Assembly (NCBI GenBank): GCA_015057525.1
Contig: SVEE01000001.1
Coordinates: 310,001-374,000, forward strand
Source of the DNA: Lachnospiraceae bacterium
Lineage (GTDB): Bacteria; Bacillota; Clostridia; Lachnospirales; Lachnospiraceae
Direction: 5' to 3'
DNA length: 64,000 bases
Positions 32,695 to 41,239 of this stretch are shown piece after piece. The notes beneath the pieces are model-generated. The model did no database searches and had not been told where the DNA came from. It saw only the letters and a list, made by a program, of their open reading frames with translations. The first letter of the stretch is position 1. Every line of letters begins with the position of its first letter. Made by a program: the position numbers and the translations under genes.

Positions 32695-34416
32695 ATGCGA
32701 ATTAGTACTGGTAGAAAAAAGATTCGTGTAGGTGACTTGCTTGTTGAAGCGGGGGCGATTACAGAAGAAGAGCTCCAAGAAGCACTTGCCTACCAAAAAG
32801 AACACGGTGGAAGAATTGGTAATGTCATTATGGAGCTTGGTTTCATTAGCCAGGATCTTCTTGTTACAGTTCTCACCACTCAGATGGGTATTGATTTCAT
32901 CGAACTTAAGGCATGCAAGCTTGACGAGGAAATACTTAAGCTTGTACCAGAGAACCTTGTTAATAAATACAAGGCGGTTCCTATTGGATACGATGAGATG
33001 AATCCGAACGTACTTCGAGTTGCCATGGTTGACCCTATGGATATCAATGCAGTTGATGATATAGGTATTGCCACTAACACTCAGGTAGAACCACTCCTTG
33101 CCATGGAAGATGATGTCATGGAGACTATCGGTAAGTACTTTGGTAATTCACAGGCTATGGAGGCCGCTGAGCAGTACCGTCGTGAGATGGAGTCAGAAGG
33201 ACTTACAACTGCTGAGGAAGAAGCACTTAACGAGGATATTGAGAATTCTCCAGTCGTTCTCCTTGTTAAACAGATTATTGAGGGTGGAGTAAGACAGAGA
33301 GCTTCCGATATACATATTGAACCACTTGAGTCAAGTGTAAGAGTTAGATATCGTATTGACGGTGCCTTAAAGCACGTTATGACATATGACTACAGTCTTC
33401 TTTCAGGTATTAGTGCCCGTATCAAGATTATCGGTGGTATGGATATCGCTGAGAAGAGAAAACCTCAGGATGGTCGTATTACCATCATGGTAGATAGAAG
33501 AGAATTTGACGTCCGTGTTTCTATCCTTCCTACTGTATACGGCGAGAAGACAGTTATGAGACTTACTTCCAAGGATGGTCTTACAAAGCCTAAGAGTGCC
33601 CTTGGATTCGATGCAGAAACACTTAAAGTATTTGATGGTATCCTTAGTAATCCACATGGTATCATCCTTGTTACTGGACCTACAGGTTCCGGTAAGTCAA
33701 CAACACTTTATACTTCTCTCAGTGAGCTTAACACAGAAGATGTTAACATTATCACAGTTGAGGACCCTGTCGAGGCAAATATCGATGGTATCAATCAGGT
33801 TCAGGTTAATGTTAAGGCGGAACTTACATTCGCAGCTGCACTTCGTTCTATTCTCCGTCAGGACCCTGATATCATCATGATAGGAGAGATTCGAGACGGT
33901 GAGACTGCACAGATTGCGGTACAGGCCGCTATCACAGGACACCTTGTTGTATCAACACTCCATACTAACTCAGCAGCCTCTACTGTTACACGTATTATTG
34001 ATATGGGTATTGAACCATATGTTGCAGGTGATGCCTTAGTAGGTGTTATTGCACAGCGACTCGTAAGAAGACTTTGTACATCTTGTAAGCAGGCCAGACT
34101 TGCAGAAGAAGATGAGAAGAAGATTCTTGGTATCGAGGATATGGATGAGGATGTTGTTATATATGAGCCAGTTGGTTGTACTCTCTGTGGAGATACAGGA
34201 TTTGCAGGACGTATCGGTGTATACGAGATGATGCCTGTATCCAAGGAACTTCAGGCAGTTATCGCAAGAGGTTCTACTGCAGACGTTATTGAGAAGCAAG
34301 CATTATCGGAAGGTATGCTTACACTTAAGATGGGTGCAGCTAAGCATGTAGTCAACGGAATTACATCACTTAGTGAAATGAAGAAGATTACATACGAGAC
34401 TGGTGATGAATATTAA
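32695..34416 (+). CDS. pilB: Type IV pilus assembly ATPase PilB (GspE family)
   Basis: The hexameric motor that powers pilus extension. An N-terminal MshEN/GSPII_E domain (KKIRVGDLLVEAGAITEEEL and the following 140 residues) is followed by the secretion ATPase core. Walker A is GPTGSGKSTT (about 328), the Asp box is ITVEDPVE, Walker B is DPDIIMIGEIRD (about 390) and the His box is STLHTNSA. The zinc-binding tetracysteine of extension ATPases is present (CTSC near 461 and CTLCGDTG near 496), which separates it from PilT. 573 residues is normal. ATG 32695 is spaced 7 bases from AGAGGG; the ATG at 32689 is too close. The MshEN domain can bind cyclic-di-GMP in other bacteria. Confidence 0.94.
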   Translation: MRISTGRKKIRVGDLLVEAGAITEEELQEALAYQKEHGGRIGNVIMELGFISQDLLVTVLTTQMGIDFIELKACKLDEEILKLVPENLVNKYKAVPIGYDEMNPNVLRVAMVDPMDINAVDDIGIATNTQVEPLLAMEDDVMETIGKYFGNSQAMEAAEQYRREMESEGLTTAEEEALNEDIENSPVVLLVKQIIEGGVRQRASDIHIEPLESSVRVRYRIDGALKHVMTYDYSLLSGISARIKIIGGMDIAEKRKPQDGRITIMVDRREFDVRVSILPTVYGEKTVMRLTSKDGLTKPKSALGFDAETLKVFDGILSNPHGIILVTGPTGSGKSTTLYTSLSELNTEDVNIITVEDPVEANIDGINQVQVNVKAELTFAAALRSILRQDPDIIMIGEIRDGETAQIAVQAAITGHLVVSTLHTNSAASTVTRIIDMGIEPYVAGDALVGVIAQRLVRRLCTSCKQARLAEEDEKKILGIEDMDEDVVIYEPVGCTLCGDTGFAGRIGVYEMMPVSKELQAVIARGSTADVIEKQALSEGMLTLKMGAAKHVVNGITSLSEMKKITYETGDEY

Positions 34417-34455
34417 AATACATTTACCTATATTATATATAAAGGAGAAGAGATT

Positions 34456-35508
34456 ATGTTAGATATGAAAGAATTGCTCGCCTTTGCGGTTGAACAGAAC
34501 GCATCGGACGTGCACCTTGCATGTGGTATTCCTCCTAAGCTTAGAATTCATGGTAAGCTTACAGAGGTAGAGGTAGCACCACTTAGCCCAGCGGATGCAG
34601 CAGAAGCTATTGGTTCCACAATGCATGAGAGACACAAACAAATCCTTAAAGAAAGAGGAGAGGTGGACTTTTCTTACGCTTCTGCCGAGACAGGACGTTT
34701 CCGTGTTAATGTATTCATGGATAGGGGTAACATGGCAGCTGCATACAGAAAGGTAGATACACAGATTCCAAGACCTGATATGTTAGGTATCCCGGAATCG
34801 GTAGTACAGTTATATAAGAAGAAAAGAGGACTTGTACTTGTAACAGGACCTACAGGTTCTGGTAAGTCAACAACACTTGCTTCTATTATTAATAAAGCTA
34901 ATGAAAATTTAACTGACCATATTATTACGCTAGAGGATCCTATCGAGTATGTACACAAGCATAAGAAGTCAGTTGTTAACCAGCGAGAAGTTGGTATGGA
35001 TACACTTAGTTATGCTAACGCACTTAGAGCTGCGCTTCGTGAAGACCCGGATATAATCCTGGTAGGAGAGATGCGTGACCTTGAGACAATTTCTACAGCT
35101 ATTACCGCTGCCGAGACTGGTCACTTGGTTTTCTCCACACTGCATACTATCGGTGCTGCGTCTACTATCGACCGTATCATCGACGTATTCCCAACTCACC
35201 AGCAGCAGCAGACAAGAATTCAGCTTTCTATGATTCTTGAAGGTGTTATATCTCAGTCACTTATACCTACAGCTGATGGCAATGGTCGAGTAGCTGCCTT
35301 TGAGGTAATGCTTGCCAGCCCTGCTATACGAAGCCTTATCCGTGAGTCTAAGACTCATCAGATACAGTCTACAATTCAGACTAGTAGAGCTCAGGGTATG
35401 ATTACTATGGATGATTTCCTTATGGAGTTATATAGAGGTGGAAGAATCACTAGAGATAATGCACTTATATATGCTCAGGATCAGGCTTCTATGAAGAAGC
35501 AAATGTAA
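34456..35508 (+). CDS. pilT: Twitching motility ATPase PilT
   Basis: The retraction ATPase that depolymerises pili and drives twitching. It has 350 residues with Walker A GPTGSGKSTT (about 132), DHIITLEDPIEYVHKHKKS, Walker B DPDIILVGEMRDLET, the His box STLHTIGAASTIDRI and the C-terminal AIRSLIRESKTHQIQS motif. The latter is the family's AIRNLIRE motif with Ser for Asn. It has no tetracysteine. The start has AAAGGAG and lies 39 bases after pilB. Presence of PilT implies that these pili retract. Confidence 0.94.
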   Translation: MLDMKELLAFAVEQNASDVHLACGIPPKLRIHGKLTEVEVAPLSPADAAEAIGSTMHERHKQILKERGEVDFSYASAETGRFRVNVFMDRGNMAAAYRKVDTQIPRPDMLGIPESVVQLYKKKRGLVLVTGPTGSGKSTTLASIINKANENLTDHIITLEDPIEYVHKHKKSVVNQREVGMDTLSYANALRAALREDPDIILVGEMRDLETISTAITAAETGHLVFSTLHTIGAASTIDRIIDVFPTHQQQQTRIQLSMILEGVISQSLIPTADGNGRVAAFEVMLASPAIRSLIRESKTHQIQSTIQTSRAQGMITMDDFLMELYRGGRITRDNALIYAQDQASMKKQM

Positions 35509-35556
35509 TCTTTTTTGTACATATTTAACAAAAAATTAATTTTTTATTGAACTTTA

Positions 35557-35585
35557 TTGCAAAAAATACAAAACTATTGTATTAT
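35557..35585 (+). promoter_or_regulatory. SigA-type promoter upstream of pilC
   Basis: TTGCAA (35557-35562) and TATTAT (35580-35585) are separated by 17 bases in the 141-base AT-rich gap between pilT and pilC. This suggests that the platform and pilin genes can be transcribed apart from the motor genes. Confidence 0.5.
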
Positions 35586-35649
35586 CTTTTAAGATACATA
35601 TTGTTAATAATTTGTTCATTTTTTAAAATTATGGGTCGGAGGAATAAAA

Positions 35650-36855
35650 ATGGCACAATATAATTACAAAGTTATGGACAAAAATGGTAAGAATAAGAAG
35701 GGTACCATTGAGGCCATAAGCGAAGACAAAGCCAAAGAAAAGCTTAAGTCAGAAGGCTATATTGTTCAGGATATTAAGGAACAGGGTAGCGGTGGACTTA
35801 AATTAGGCGGTAAGAAGGTTAAGGATAAGGACCTTGCAGTATTCTGTAAGCAGTTCGTATCAGTTCTTAATGCTGGTGTTACAATTATTACAGCTCTTGA
35901 TATGATGGCTGAGCAGATGGACAACAAGACTCTTCAGAGAGGTGTTAGAGAAGCTCAGGCATATGTTCAGAAGGGTGGTACTTTAGCAGATGCGTTCAAG
36001 TTAAATCCTAAGATTTTCCCACCTATCATGGTTAACATGGTAGCTGCCGGAGAAATGTCAGGTAACCTTGAAGTATGTTTCGAAAGACTTACAACTCATT
36101 TTGAGAATGCTAATAAACTTCAGGCTAAGGTTAAGGGTGCTATGACATACCCTATCGTTATCCTTATAGTAGTTATCGCGGTTGTTATTATCCTTTTAGT
36201 AACAGTTATTCCGCAGTTCGCAGAGATGTTTGAGGACTTAGGTTCAAGTCTTCCTAAGGCAACTCAGTTGCTGGTAGACCTGTCAGAGTTCTTACAGCAT
36301 AAGTGGTACATAGTTATTGCTCTTGTTGCAGCTGTTGTTCTTGCGATTAAGATGTTCAAGAGCACAGAGCCAGGTACTATGCTTTTTGCAAAGATGGGTA
36401 TTAAGATGCCGCTTTTCGGCAACTTAACTATTAAATCTGCAGCAGCAAGCTTTGCAAGATCTCTTAGTACTCTTATGGCATCAGGTATTCCTCTTATGGA
36501 TGCTATTGAGCAGGTTGCTAAGATGCAGAAGAACAAGATTATTAGAGATGGTCTTTTAGATGCTAAGGTTCAGGTTGCGAAGGGTGTTCCTCTTTCAAAG
36601 CCTATTAGAGATATGGAGATATTCCCACCTATGTTACCTCAGATGATTAAGATTGGTGAGGAGACAGGTAATATCGAAGACATGATGGATAAGGTTGCTG
36701 ACTACTACGAGATGGAAGTTAACAACGCTACAGATGCTCTTACAGCAATGCTTGAGCCTATGATTATCGTTCTTATGGCTGTTGTAGTTGGTGGTATCGT
36801 TATTGCGATTTATTCACCTATGCTTGGTATGTACGACGCTATCGACAGCTACTAA
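35650..36855 (+). CDS. pilC: Type IV pilus inner-membrane platform protein PilC (GspF family)
   Basis: A 401-residue membrane protein with the duplicated GspF domain. The first copy starts at VFCKQFVSVLNAGVTIITALD (about 65) and the second at ASFARSLSTLMASGIPLMDAI (about 265). Each is followed by a FPPIMVNMVAAGEMSGNLE or FPPMLPQMIKIGEETGNIE motif. Three membrane helices lie at about 170-195, 215-235 and 370-395. PilC couples the PilB and PilT motors to pilin insertion and removal. The N-terminal YNYKVMDKNGKNKKGTIEA is the typical adaptor. The ribosome binding site is CGGAGG. Confidence 0.95.
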   Translation: MAQYNYKVMDKNGKNKKGTIEAISEDKAKEKLKSEGYIVQDIKEQGSGGLKLGGKKVKDKDLAVFCKQFVSVLNAGVTIITALDMMAEQMDNKTLQRGVREAQAYVQKGGTLADAFKLNPKIFPPIMVNMVAAGEMSGNLEVCFERLTTHFENANKLQAKVKGAMTYPIVILIVVIAVVIILLVTVIPQFAEMFEDLGSSLPKATQLLVDLSEFLQHKWYIVIALVAAVVLAIKMFKSTEPGTMLFAKMGIKMPLFGNLTIKSAAASFARSLSTLMASGIPLMDAIEQVAKMQKNKIIRDGLLDAKVQVAKGVPLSKPIRDMEIFPPMLPQMIKIGEETGNIEDMMDKVADYYEMEVNNATDALTAMLEPMIIVLMAVVVGGIVIAIYSPMLGMYDAIDSY

Positions 36856-36959
36856 AGTTTTATTACATAATCCTATGGGATATTATTCGCTGGGCGAGGA
36901 CGGCGGATTTATATCATATATAATTAAAGAAGAAAGAAAAAGAAAAGGAGAGAAAAATT
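36856..36959 (+). promoter_or_regulatory. pilA leader region
   Basis: This 104-base gap holds a small dyad (AATCC and GGATATT near 36868-36884), an unusually GC-rich patch (about 36888-36907) and a TATAAT at 36919-36924 without a clear -35 box. I do not see the conserved core of either cyclic-di-GMP riboswitch class. Confidence 0.3.
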
Positions 36960-37592
36960 ATGAAGAAAATGAACAACAAAGGTTTCTCATTAGTTGAGCT
37001 TATCATCGTTATCGCGATCATGGCTATCTTAGCAGGAGCTATCGCTCCAGCACTTATCAGATACATTGATAAGTCAAGAAGATCTAACGACGTATCATCA
37101 TGTGATACTATCGAGACTTCAGTAAACACTGCACTTGGTAACGAGTCTATTTCAGAGTACCTTACATCAAATGCTGCAGGTACTGTTATCACTCTTACAC
37201 CAGCTGGTAAGTTCGGTAGCACTACAGGTTACACTTTAGCTAAATCAAACAAGGCAATTGCTCTCGTTGGTAACACAGATACTACTTGGAAGTCAAGCTC
37301 AGGAAAGACTATAGCAGAGTGTCAGGATTTACTTGTTAACGAGCTTGGTCAGTCTCTTAACGGAACAGTTCCAAAGCTTAAGTACAAGAAGGATGCTAAG
37401 ACAAACGACGCTGAGCCTTCTCAGTCATTCTATGTATATGTTTCTCCAAAGGGATCTGTAGAAGTATACATTGGTGAGTCTGGTAAAGAGGCAACATTTA
37501 CATCTAACTATGACGCAACTGCTAAGGTTCTTGATGGTGGTTCAGATGTAGTTTACGAAATCTGCCCAGAGGTTTGCGATAGCTACCAGTAA
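36960..37592 (+). CDS. pilA: Major type IV pilin PilA
   Basis: A 210-residue prepilin. The short leader MKKMNNKG is followed by the cleavage site G|FSLVELIIVIAIMAILAG with Glu5, the classic type IVa class III signal. The head domain has two cysteines near its start and end regions (SSCDTIE, and EICPEVCDS near the C-terminus), allowing the usual C-terminal disulfide loop. Codons are strongly biased and the gene is followed by a hairpin, both as expected for the most abundant pilin. AAAGGAGAG (36946-36954) is the ribosome binding site. It is called major because it sits between platform and peptidase genes and is compact; the other prepilins downstream are larger or less typical. Confidence 0.88.
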   Translation: MKKMNNKGFSLVELIIVIAIMAILAGAIAPALIRYIDKSRRSNDVSSCDTIETSVNTALGNESISEYLTSNAAGTVITLTPAGKFGSTTGYTLAKSNKAIALVGNTDTTWKSSSGKTIAECQDLLVNELGQSLNGTVPKLKYKKDAKTNDAEPSQSFYVYVSPKGSVEVYIGESGKEATFTSNYDATAKVLDGGSDVVYEICPEVCDSYQ

Positions 37593-37616
37593 GATTTTAT
37601 AACACATAACAGTTAG

Positions 37617-37642
37617 ATTCCACCTGATTCGCCAGGTGGAAT
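37617..37642 (+). terminator. Hairpin after pilA (terminator or attenuator)
   Basis: ATTCCACCTG (37617-37626) and CAGGTGGAAT (37633-37642) form a perfect 10-bp stem with a 6-base loop. The T tract that follows is weak (TTAGCTGTATATTTT), so partial read-through into pilD is likely. This would give much more pilA than downstream mRNA. Confidence 0.7.
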
Positions 37643-37686
37643 TTAGCTGTATATTTTAGTATTAGGACTTGGAAGGAATCGGACTT

Positions 37687-38454
37687 ATGTTTGATGTGAT
37701 TGATTTAATTTTTTCTATATTGTTTGGTTTGTATGGTGTGATTATTGGCAGTTTTGTCAATGTTCTCATATTAAGACTACCTATTAGAGAAAGTGTCACC
37801 CTTACCAGGTCTCATTGTATGAATTGTGGTCATACCTTAGCTTGGTATGATTTATTTCCATTATTCAGTTATTTATTTTTAGGTGGAAAGTGCAGGTACT
37901 GTAAAGCTCATATATCCGCCCAGTATCCTGTTGTCGAAGGACTTAACGGCTTGCTGTATGTGATTCTTTACCTCGTAAAAGGTTTCACATTGGAGACATT
38001 TCTTTACTGCCTGTGTGCTTCTGCCTTGCTTGCGCTGAGCTTTATTGACTGGCGCACACATGAAATCCCAGTAGGTTTCAACATTTTTATATTACTTTTA
38101 GGACTGATTAGACTTATTACTGATATAGGTAATTGGAGTCAGTACGTAATCGGTTTGTTTGCAGTCAGCGGTTTTTTATTCTTGCTGTTTCTATTTACAG
38201 GAGGCAGAGGTATAGGAGGCGGCGACATAAAACTTATGGCAGCAACCGGCTTACTATTGGGCTGGCAGCTTAATATTATAGGATTTCTGATAGGATGTAT
38301 TGTAGGTTCTATTATACATCTTACGTTAATGGCTATAAAAAAAGCTGACAGAGTGTTGGCTTTTGGTCCATACTTATCTATGGGCGTATTTATAGCAATG
38401 ATATGGGGTGAGCAGCTCGTGAGCTGGTACCTGAGTATGTGGGCTACCTTTTAG
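37687..38454 (+). CDS. pilD: Prepilin peptidase (A24 family)
   Basis: PilD cuts prepilin leaders after Gly and N-methylates the new first residue. The N-terminal methyltransferase/zinc region has MNCGHTLAWYDLFPLFSY and CRYCKAHISAQYPVVE, with the two CxxC pairs. The aspartyl protease motifs are FIDWRTHEIP and GGGDIKLMAATGLLLGW. It has about eight membrane helices and 255 residues. ATG 37687 is chosen for AAGGA at 37673-37677; the in-frame TTG at 37669 lies before that site. All the prepilin-like proteins of this locus are its likely substrates. Confidence 0.93.
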   Translation: MFDVIDLIFSILFGLYGVIIGSFVNVLILRLPIRESVTLTRSHCMNCGHTLAWYDLFPLFSYLFLGGKCRYCKAHISAQYPVVEGLNGLLYVILYLVKGFTLETFLYCLCASALLALSFIDWRTHEIPVGFNIFILLLGLIRLITDIGNWSQYVIGLFAVSGFLFLLFLFTGGRGIGGGDIKLMAATGLLLGWQLNIIGFLIGCIVGSIIHLTLMAIKKADRVLAFGPYLSMGVFIAMIWGEQLVSWYLSMWATF

Positions 38455-38501
38455 TCCTTTAAAATTATTAAATCACTGATTAGCGAGGGAGGCTATAACG
38501 A

Positions 38502-40106
38502 ATGGCAAAGAGCAATAAAGTGTTATCTATTGATATCACAAACGAAAGTATTACAATTATTGAACTTACTGCTTCACAGAAAAAGCAGACAAATATTCAC
38601 AACGTTATTATTTTTGAAACACCAGAAGATTCATATGAAGATGGTGTAATTAAGGAGCCTGAGAAAATAGCAGATGCTATTAGAGAACAGCTCGTATCAA
38701 GAGGTATTTCTAACAGAAATGCAATCTTCGTACTTTCTTCAACTAAGATTGTTAACAGAGAAGTTATTATACCTTTCGTAAAAGAGAATAAAATCAGAGG
38801 AATCATTAACCAGAACTCTTCAGAGTATTTCCCTGTAAATATAGAAGATTACGTGGTTTCTCATTCAGTACTTGAAACAGTTATCGATGAGCAAAACAAC
38901 AAGCAGTTAAGAGTTCTTGCAGTAGCTGCACCATCACAGATGGTTAAGTCATACTATGATCTTGGAATCTTAGCAGGATTAAATGTAGTTTCACTTGATT
39001 ACATTGGTAATGCTATGCTCCAGCTTATCAAGACTCAGACTGTTGCTAACGCAACAACCATGGTAATCCAGTTAGGAAGCGAGTCTACTGTACTTAATAT
39101 TGTACAGGGTGACAACCTTCTTCTTCAGAGAACAGTGCCATATGGTACTAACTCAGTAGTTAATGTAGTAATGGATGAGAAGGGTGTAGATGCAACTACA
39201 GCTATGACATTACTTCAGAATGACAGACTTATAACTGTAGATTTCGATGACAATGAAGCTACAGGCGCATTTAGATACCTTATTAACAACATCGGTCGTG
39301 TTATGGACTATTACGCAACTAAGAATCCAGATAAGCCAATCGAGGATGTATTCCTTACTGGTGATGGAGCTCTTATTAGAGGTATTGATGGTCTCTTCAA
39401 GATACAGTTAAATGTAAGTACTCGTATCATGGATAGCCTTTACAATATCAAGTTTGACCCAAGCATTGACCTTAAGGTTTACAACCCTGTATACCTTGTA
39501 ACACCTATCGGTGCAGCATTTGCTCCTATGAATTTTGTACCACTTGATGTGGCTAAGAAGTCTGGCAAAGAGGGTGGTGGAAGCATAGCCCCATATGTTG
39601 CTTTAGTTGTATTAGCAGCTATTGCGTCAGCAGGACTTGCATTCTACTCAATTAATGCTAAGAACAAGGCACAGGATGAGGTAGATGATTTAGAGAGAGA
39701 TATCGCTAAGATTAAGGATATCGAAACAGTTATTGCAGATTGGGAAGCTGCACAGGCTACATTTGCTGATTCAGTAGCTATGTATGCTTCTACATACCAC
39801 TTAAATGAAAACGTAAGCACATTTATCAACCAGTTAGAGGAGAAGACTCCTACAGGTGTTGTAATCACAGGTTTCTCATCTAACAACGCTGGTGTATCCC
39901 TCCCAGCTAGAGCAGCAAGCTATGAGGATGTAGCGGAGTTTATTGTTCAGCTTAAGACTATCGACTGTGTAGATGACGTATTTATTGGAAACCTTACTAA
40001 AGAAGAGGGTGACAATGGTGAAATAACATTTAATTTCTCAGTGTCAGCTATATACGTTGTACCTGTTGATGAAGCAGCAGATGAGGCTGCAACTGAGGCA
40101 GAATAG
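38502..40106 (+). CDS. pilM: PilM-PilN fusion protein of the type IV pilus
   Basis: A 534-residue protein. Residues about 1-350 are an actin-like PilM domain (LSIDITNESITIIELTASQ, VVIQLGSE-type ATP motifs, and VFLTGDGALIRGIDGLF). A membrane helix lies at about 362-385. Residues about 386-530 form a PilN-like coiled coil and ferredoxin-like domain (NENVSTFINQLEEKTPTGVV). In proteobacteria PilM and PilN are separate, with the PilN N-terminus docking into PilM; a fused pilMN is also known from Clostridioides difficile. The fusion places the cytoplasmic ring and the membrane arm in one chain. The gene has a GGGAGG ribosome binding site and is followed by pilO. Confidence 0.88.
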   Translation: MAKSNKVLSIDITNESITIIELTASQKKQTNIHNVIIFETPEDSYEDGVIKEPEKIADAIREQLVSRGISNRNAIFVLSSTKIVNREVIIPFVKENKIRGIINQNSSEYFPVNIEDYVVSHSVLETVIDEQNNKQLRVLAVAAPSQMVKSYYDLGILAGLNVVSLDYIGNAMLQLIKTQTVANATTMVIQLGSESTVLNIVQGDNLLLQRTVPYGTNSVVNVVMDEKGVDATTAMTLLQNDRLITVDFDDNEATGAFRYLINNIGRVMDYYATKNPDKPIEDVFLTGDGALIRGIDGLFKIQLNVSTRIMDSLYNIKFDPSIDLKVYNPVYLVTPIGAAFAPMNFVPLDVAKKSGKEGGGSIAPYVALVVLAAIASAGLAFYSINAKNKAQDEVDDLERDIAKIKDIETVIADWEAAQATFADSVAMYASTYHLNENVSTFINQLEEKTPTGVVITGFSSNNAGVSLPARAASYEDVAEFIVQLKTIDCVDDVFIGNLTKEEGDNGEITFNFSVSAIYVVPVDEAADEAATEAE

Positions 40107-40129
40107 TAAGATAAAAGGAGGGTTTGATT

Positions 40130-41224
40130 ATGTCTAAAAATAACGCAAAGATATTATTATTTTTACTTGCTGTTCTTATGGTAGGTGCAACATATATGTA
40201 TGTATTTAAACCTAATCAGGATGAGACAGCTAAGCTTGAGTCAGAGGCAGAGACTCTTGAAACTAAGTTAAAAGATCTTAAAGCTAAGGAAGCAGATAGA
40301 GAAATGTATGAAACTCAGATAGTTGAGTTCAACGAGGGATTCCAGGAAATTATTGCTGAATTCCCAGCGGCTCTTAATCAGGAAGTAACAGTTATGTTTA
40401 TCAAGGGTGTTGAAGATGTACATCAGGGTGAGTTCCAGATAGCATCAACTGGTTTAGGTGCACCACAGCAGTTTTATACATTAGCTGGTTCAACTGATGC
40501 TGAGGGTAATGTAACTGGTGGTTATACTTGTGAGAAGGCTATCTTCCCAATTAGTTACACTGGCTCATACGAGGGTGTTAAAGATTTTGTTGAGTACATA
40601 ATGAACTACAAATACAGAATGAACATCAGTGATATTAGTATAGCATATGATGAAGCTAATGATATTTATTCAGGTGGTGTTACACTTTATGCTTATAGCG
40701 TAGCAGGTGAAGGAAGAACTCCTGAGACAGTTGACCTTGATGTTGAAACTGGTGTTGACAACATCTTCCACGGCGGTGCAGGTGCTCCTGCAGCAGAGAC
40801 TTACGAGTATGATGAAGATGACGGAGCTTCAATCAAGGGTGACCACGATATTAAGATTATGTTAAACAATGCTAACAATGATGCTACAGATGGTGTTATT
40901 GTTTCAGCAGGTAGCTCAGACACTTATGTAACTTACGGCAACAACGATGTTGCTTCACTTGAGATTAAGGTATACGAGGAAGATGGCAAGAATTATATGT
41001 CATACACAATTGGTGATCAGACATATTCAGCAGAAATCACATCTTCAGACCTTACAATTTATGTAGAGTCTTCACAGAGAGTAGACTCAGATGATAAGAA
41101 CGGAGTTAAGGTATCAGTTAGCAACACTACAAGTGTTCCAGTATTCTTCAAGGTTGATGGAGATGATACAACTGCTCCAAGATTTGCTATGGGAAGTAAG
41201 TCAGGTACTGTAAAGGTTTACTAA
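40130..41224 (+). CDS. pilO: PilO-like type IV pilus alignment protein
   Basis: A 364-residue protein with a short cytoplasmic start, one membrane helix (about 8-25), a coiled coil (LESEAETLETKLKDLKAKE) and a PilO-like domain (about 70-210, with YTGSYEGVKDFVEYIMNYKYRM split over two strands). A C-terminal beta-rich extension of about 130 residues is not part of typical PilO. PilO pairs with PilN to align the platform. ATG 40130 is chosen for AAAGGAGG at 40115-40122; the in-frame TTG 40124 is too close to it. Confidence 0.85.
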   Translation: MSKNNAKILLFLLAVLMVGATYMYVFKPNQDETAKLESEAETLETKLKDLKAKEADREMYETQIVEFNEGFQEIIAEFPAALNQEVTVMFIKGVEDVHQGEFQIASTGLGAPQQFYTLAGSTDAEGNVTGGYTCEKAIFPISYTGSYEGVKDFVEYIMNYKYRMNISDISIAYDEANDIYSGGVTLYAYSVAGEGRTPETVDLDVETGVDNIFHGGAGAPAAETYEYDEDDGASIKGDHDIKIMLNNANNDATDGVIVSAGSSDTYVTYGNNDVASLEIKVYEEDGKNYMSYTIGDQTYSAEITSSDLTIYVESSQRVDSDDKNGVKVSVSNTTSVPVFFKVDGDDTTAPRFAMGSKSGTVKVY

Positions 41225-41239
41225 GAGAGGATGGGATTT

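Noticed and set aside
32595-36959. Cyclic-di-GMP riboswitch controlling the pilus genes, as in C. difficile
   Set aside because: I looked in the gaps before pilB, pilC and pilA and did not see the conserved core of either riboswitch class. A covariance-model search would settle it.
36788-36997. 69-residue ORF spanning the pilC end and the pilA leader
   Set aside because: It overlaps pilC in another frame, lacks a ribosome binding site and reads into pilA out of frame.
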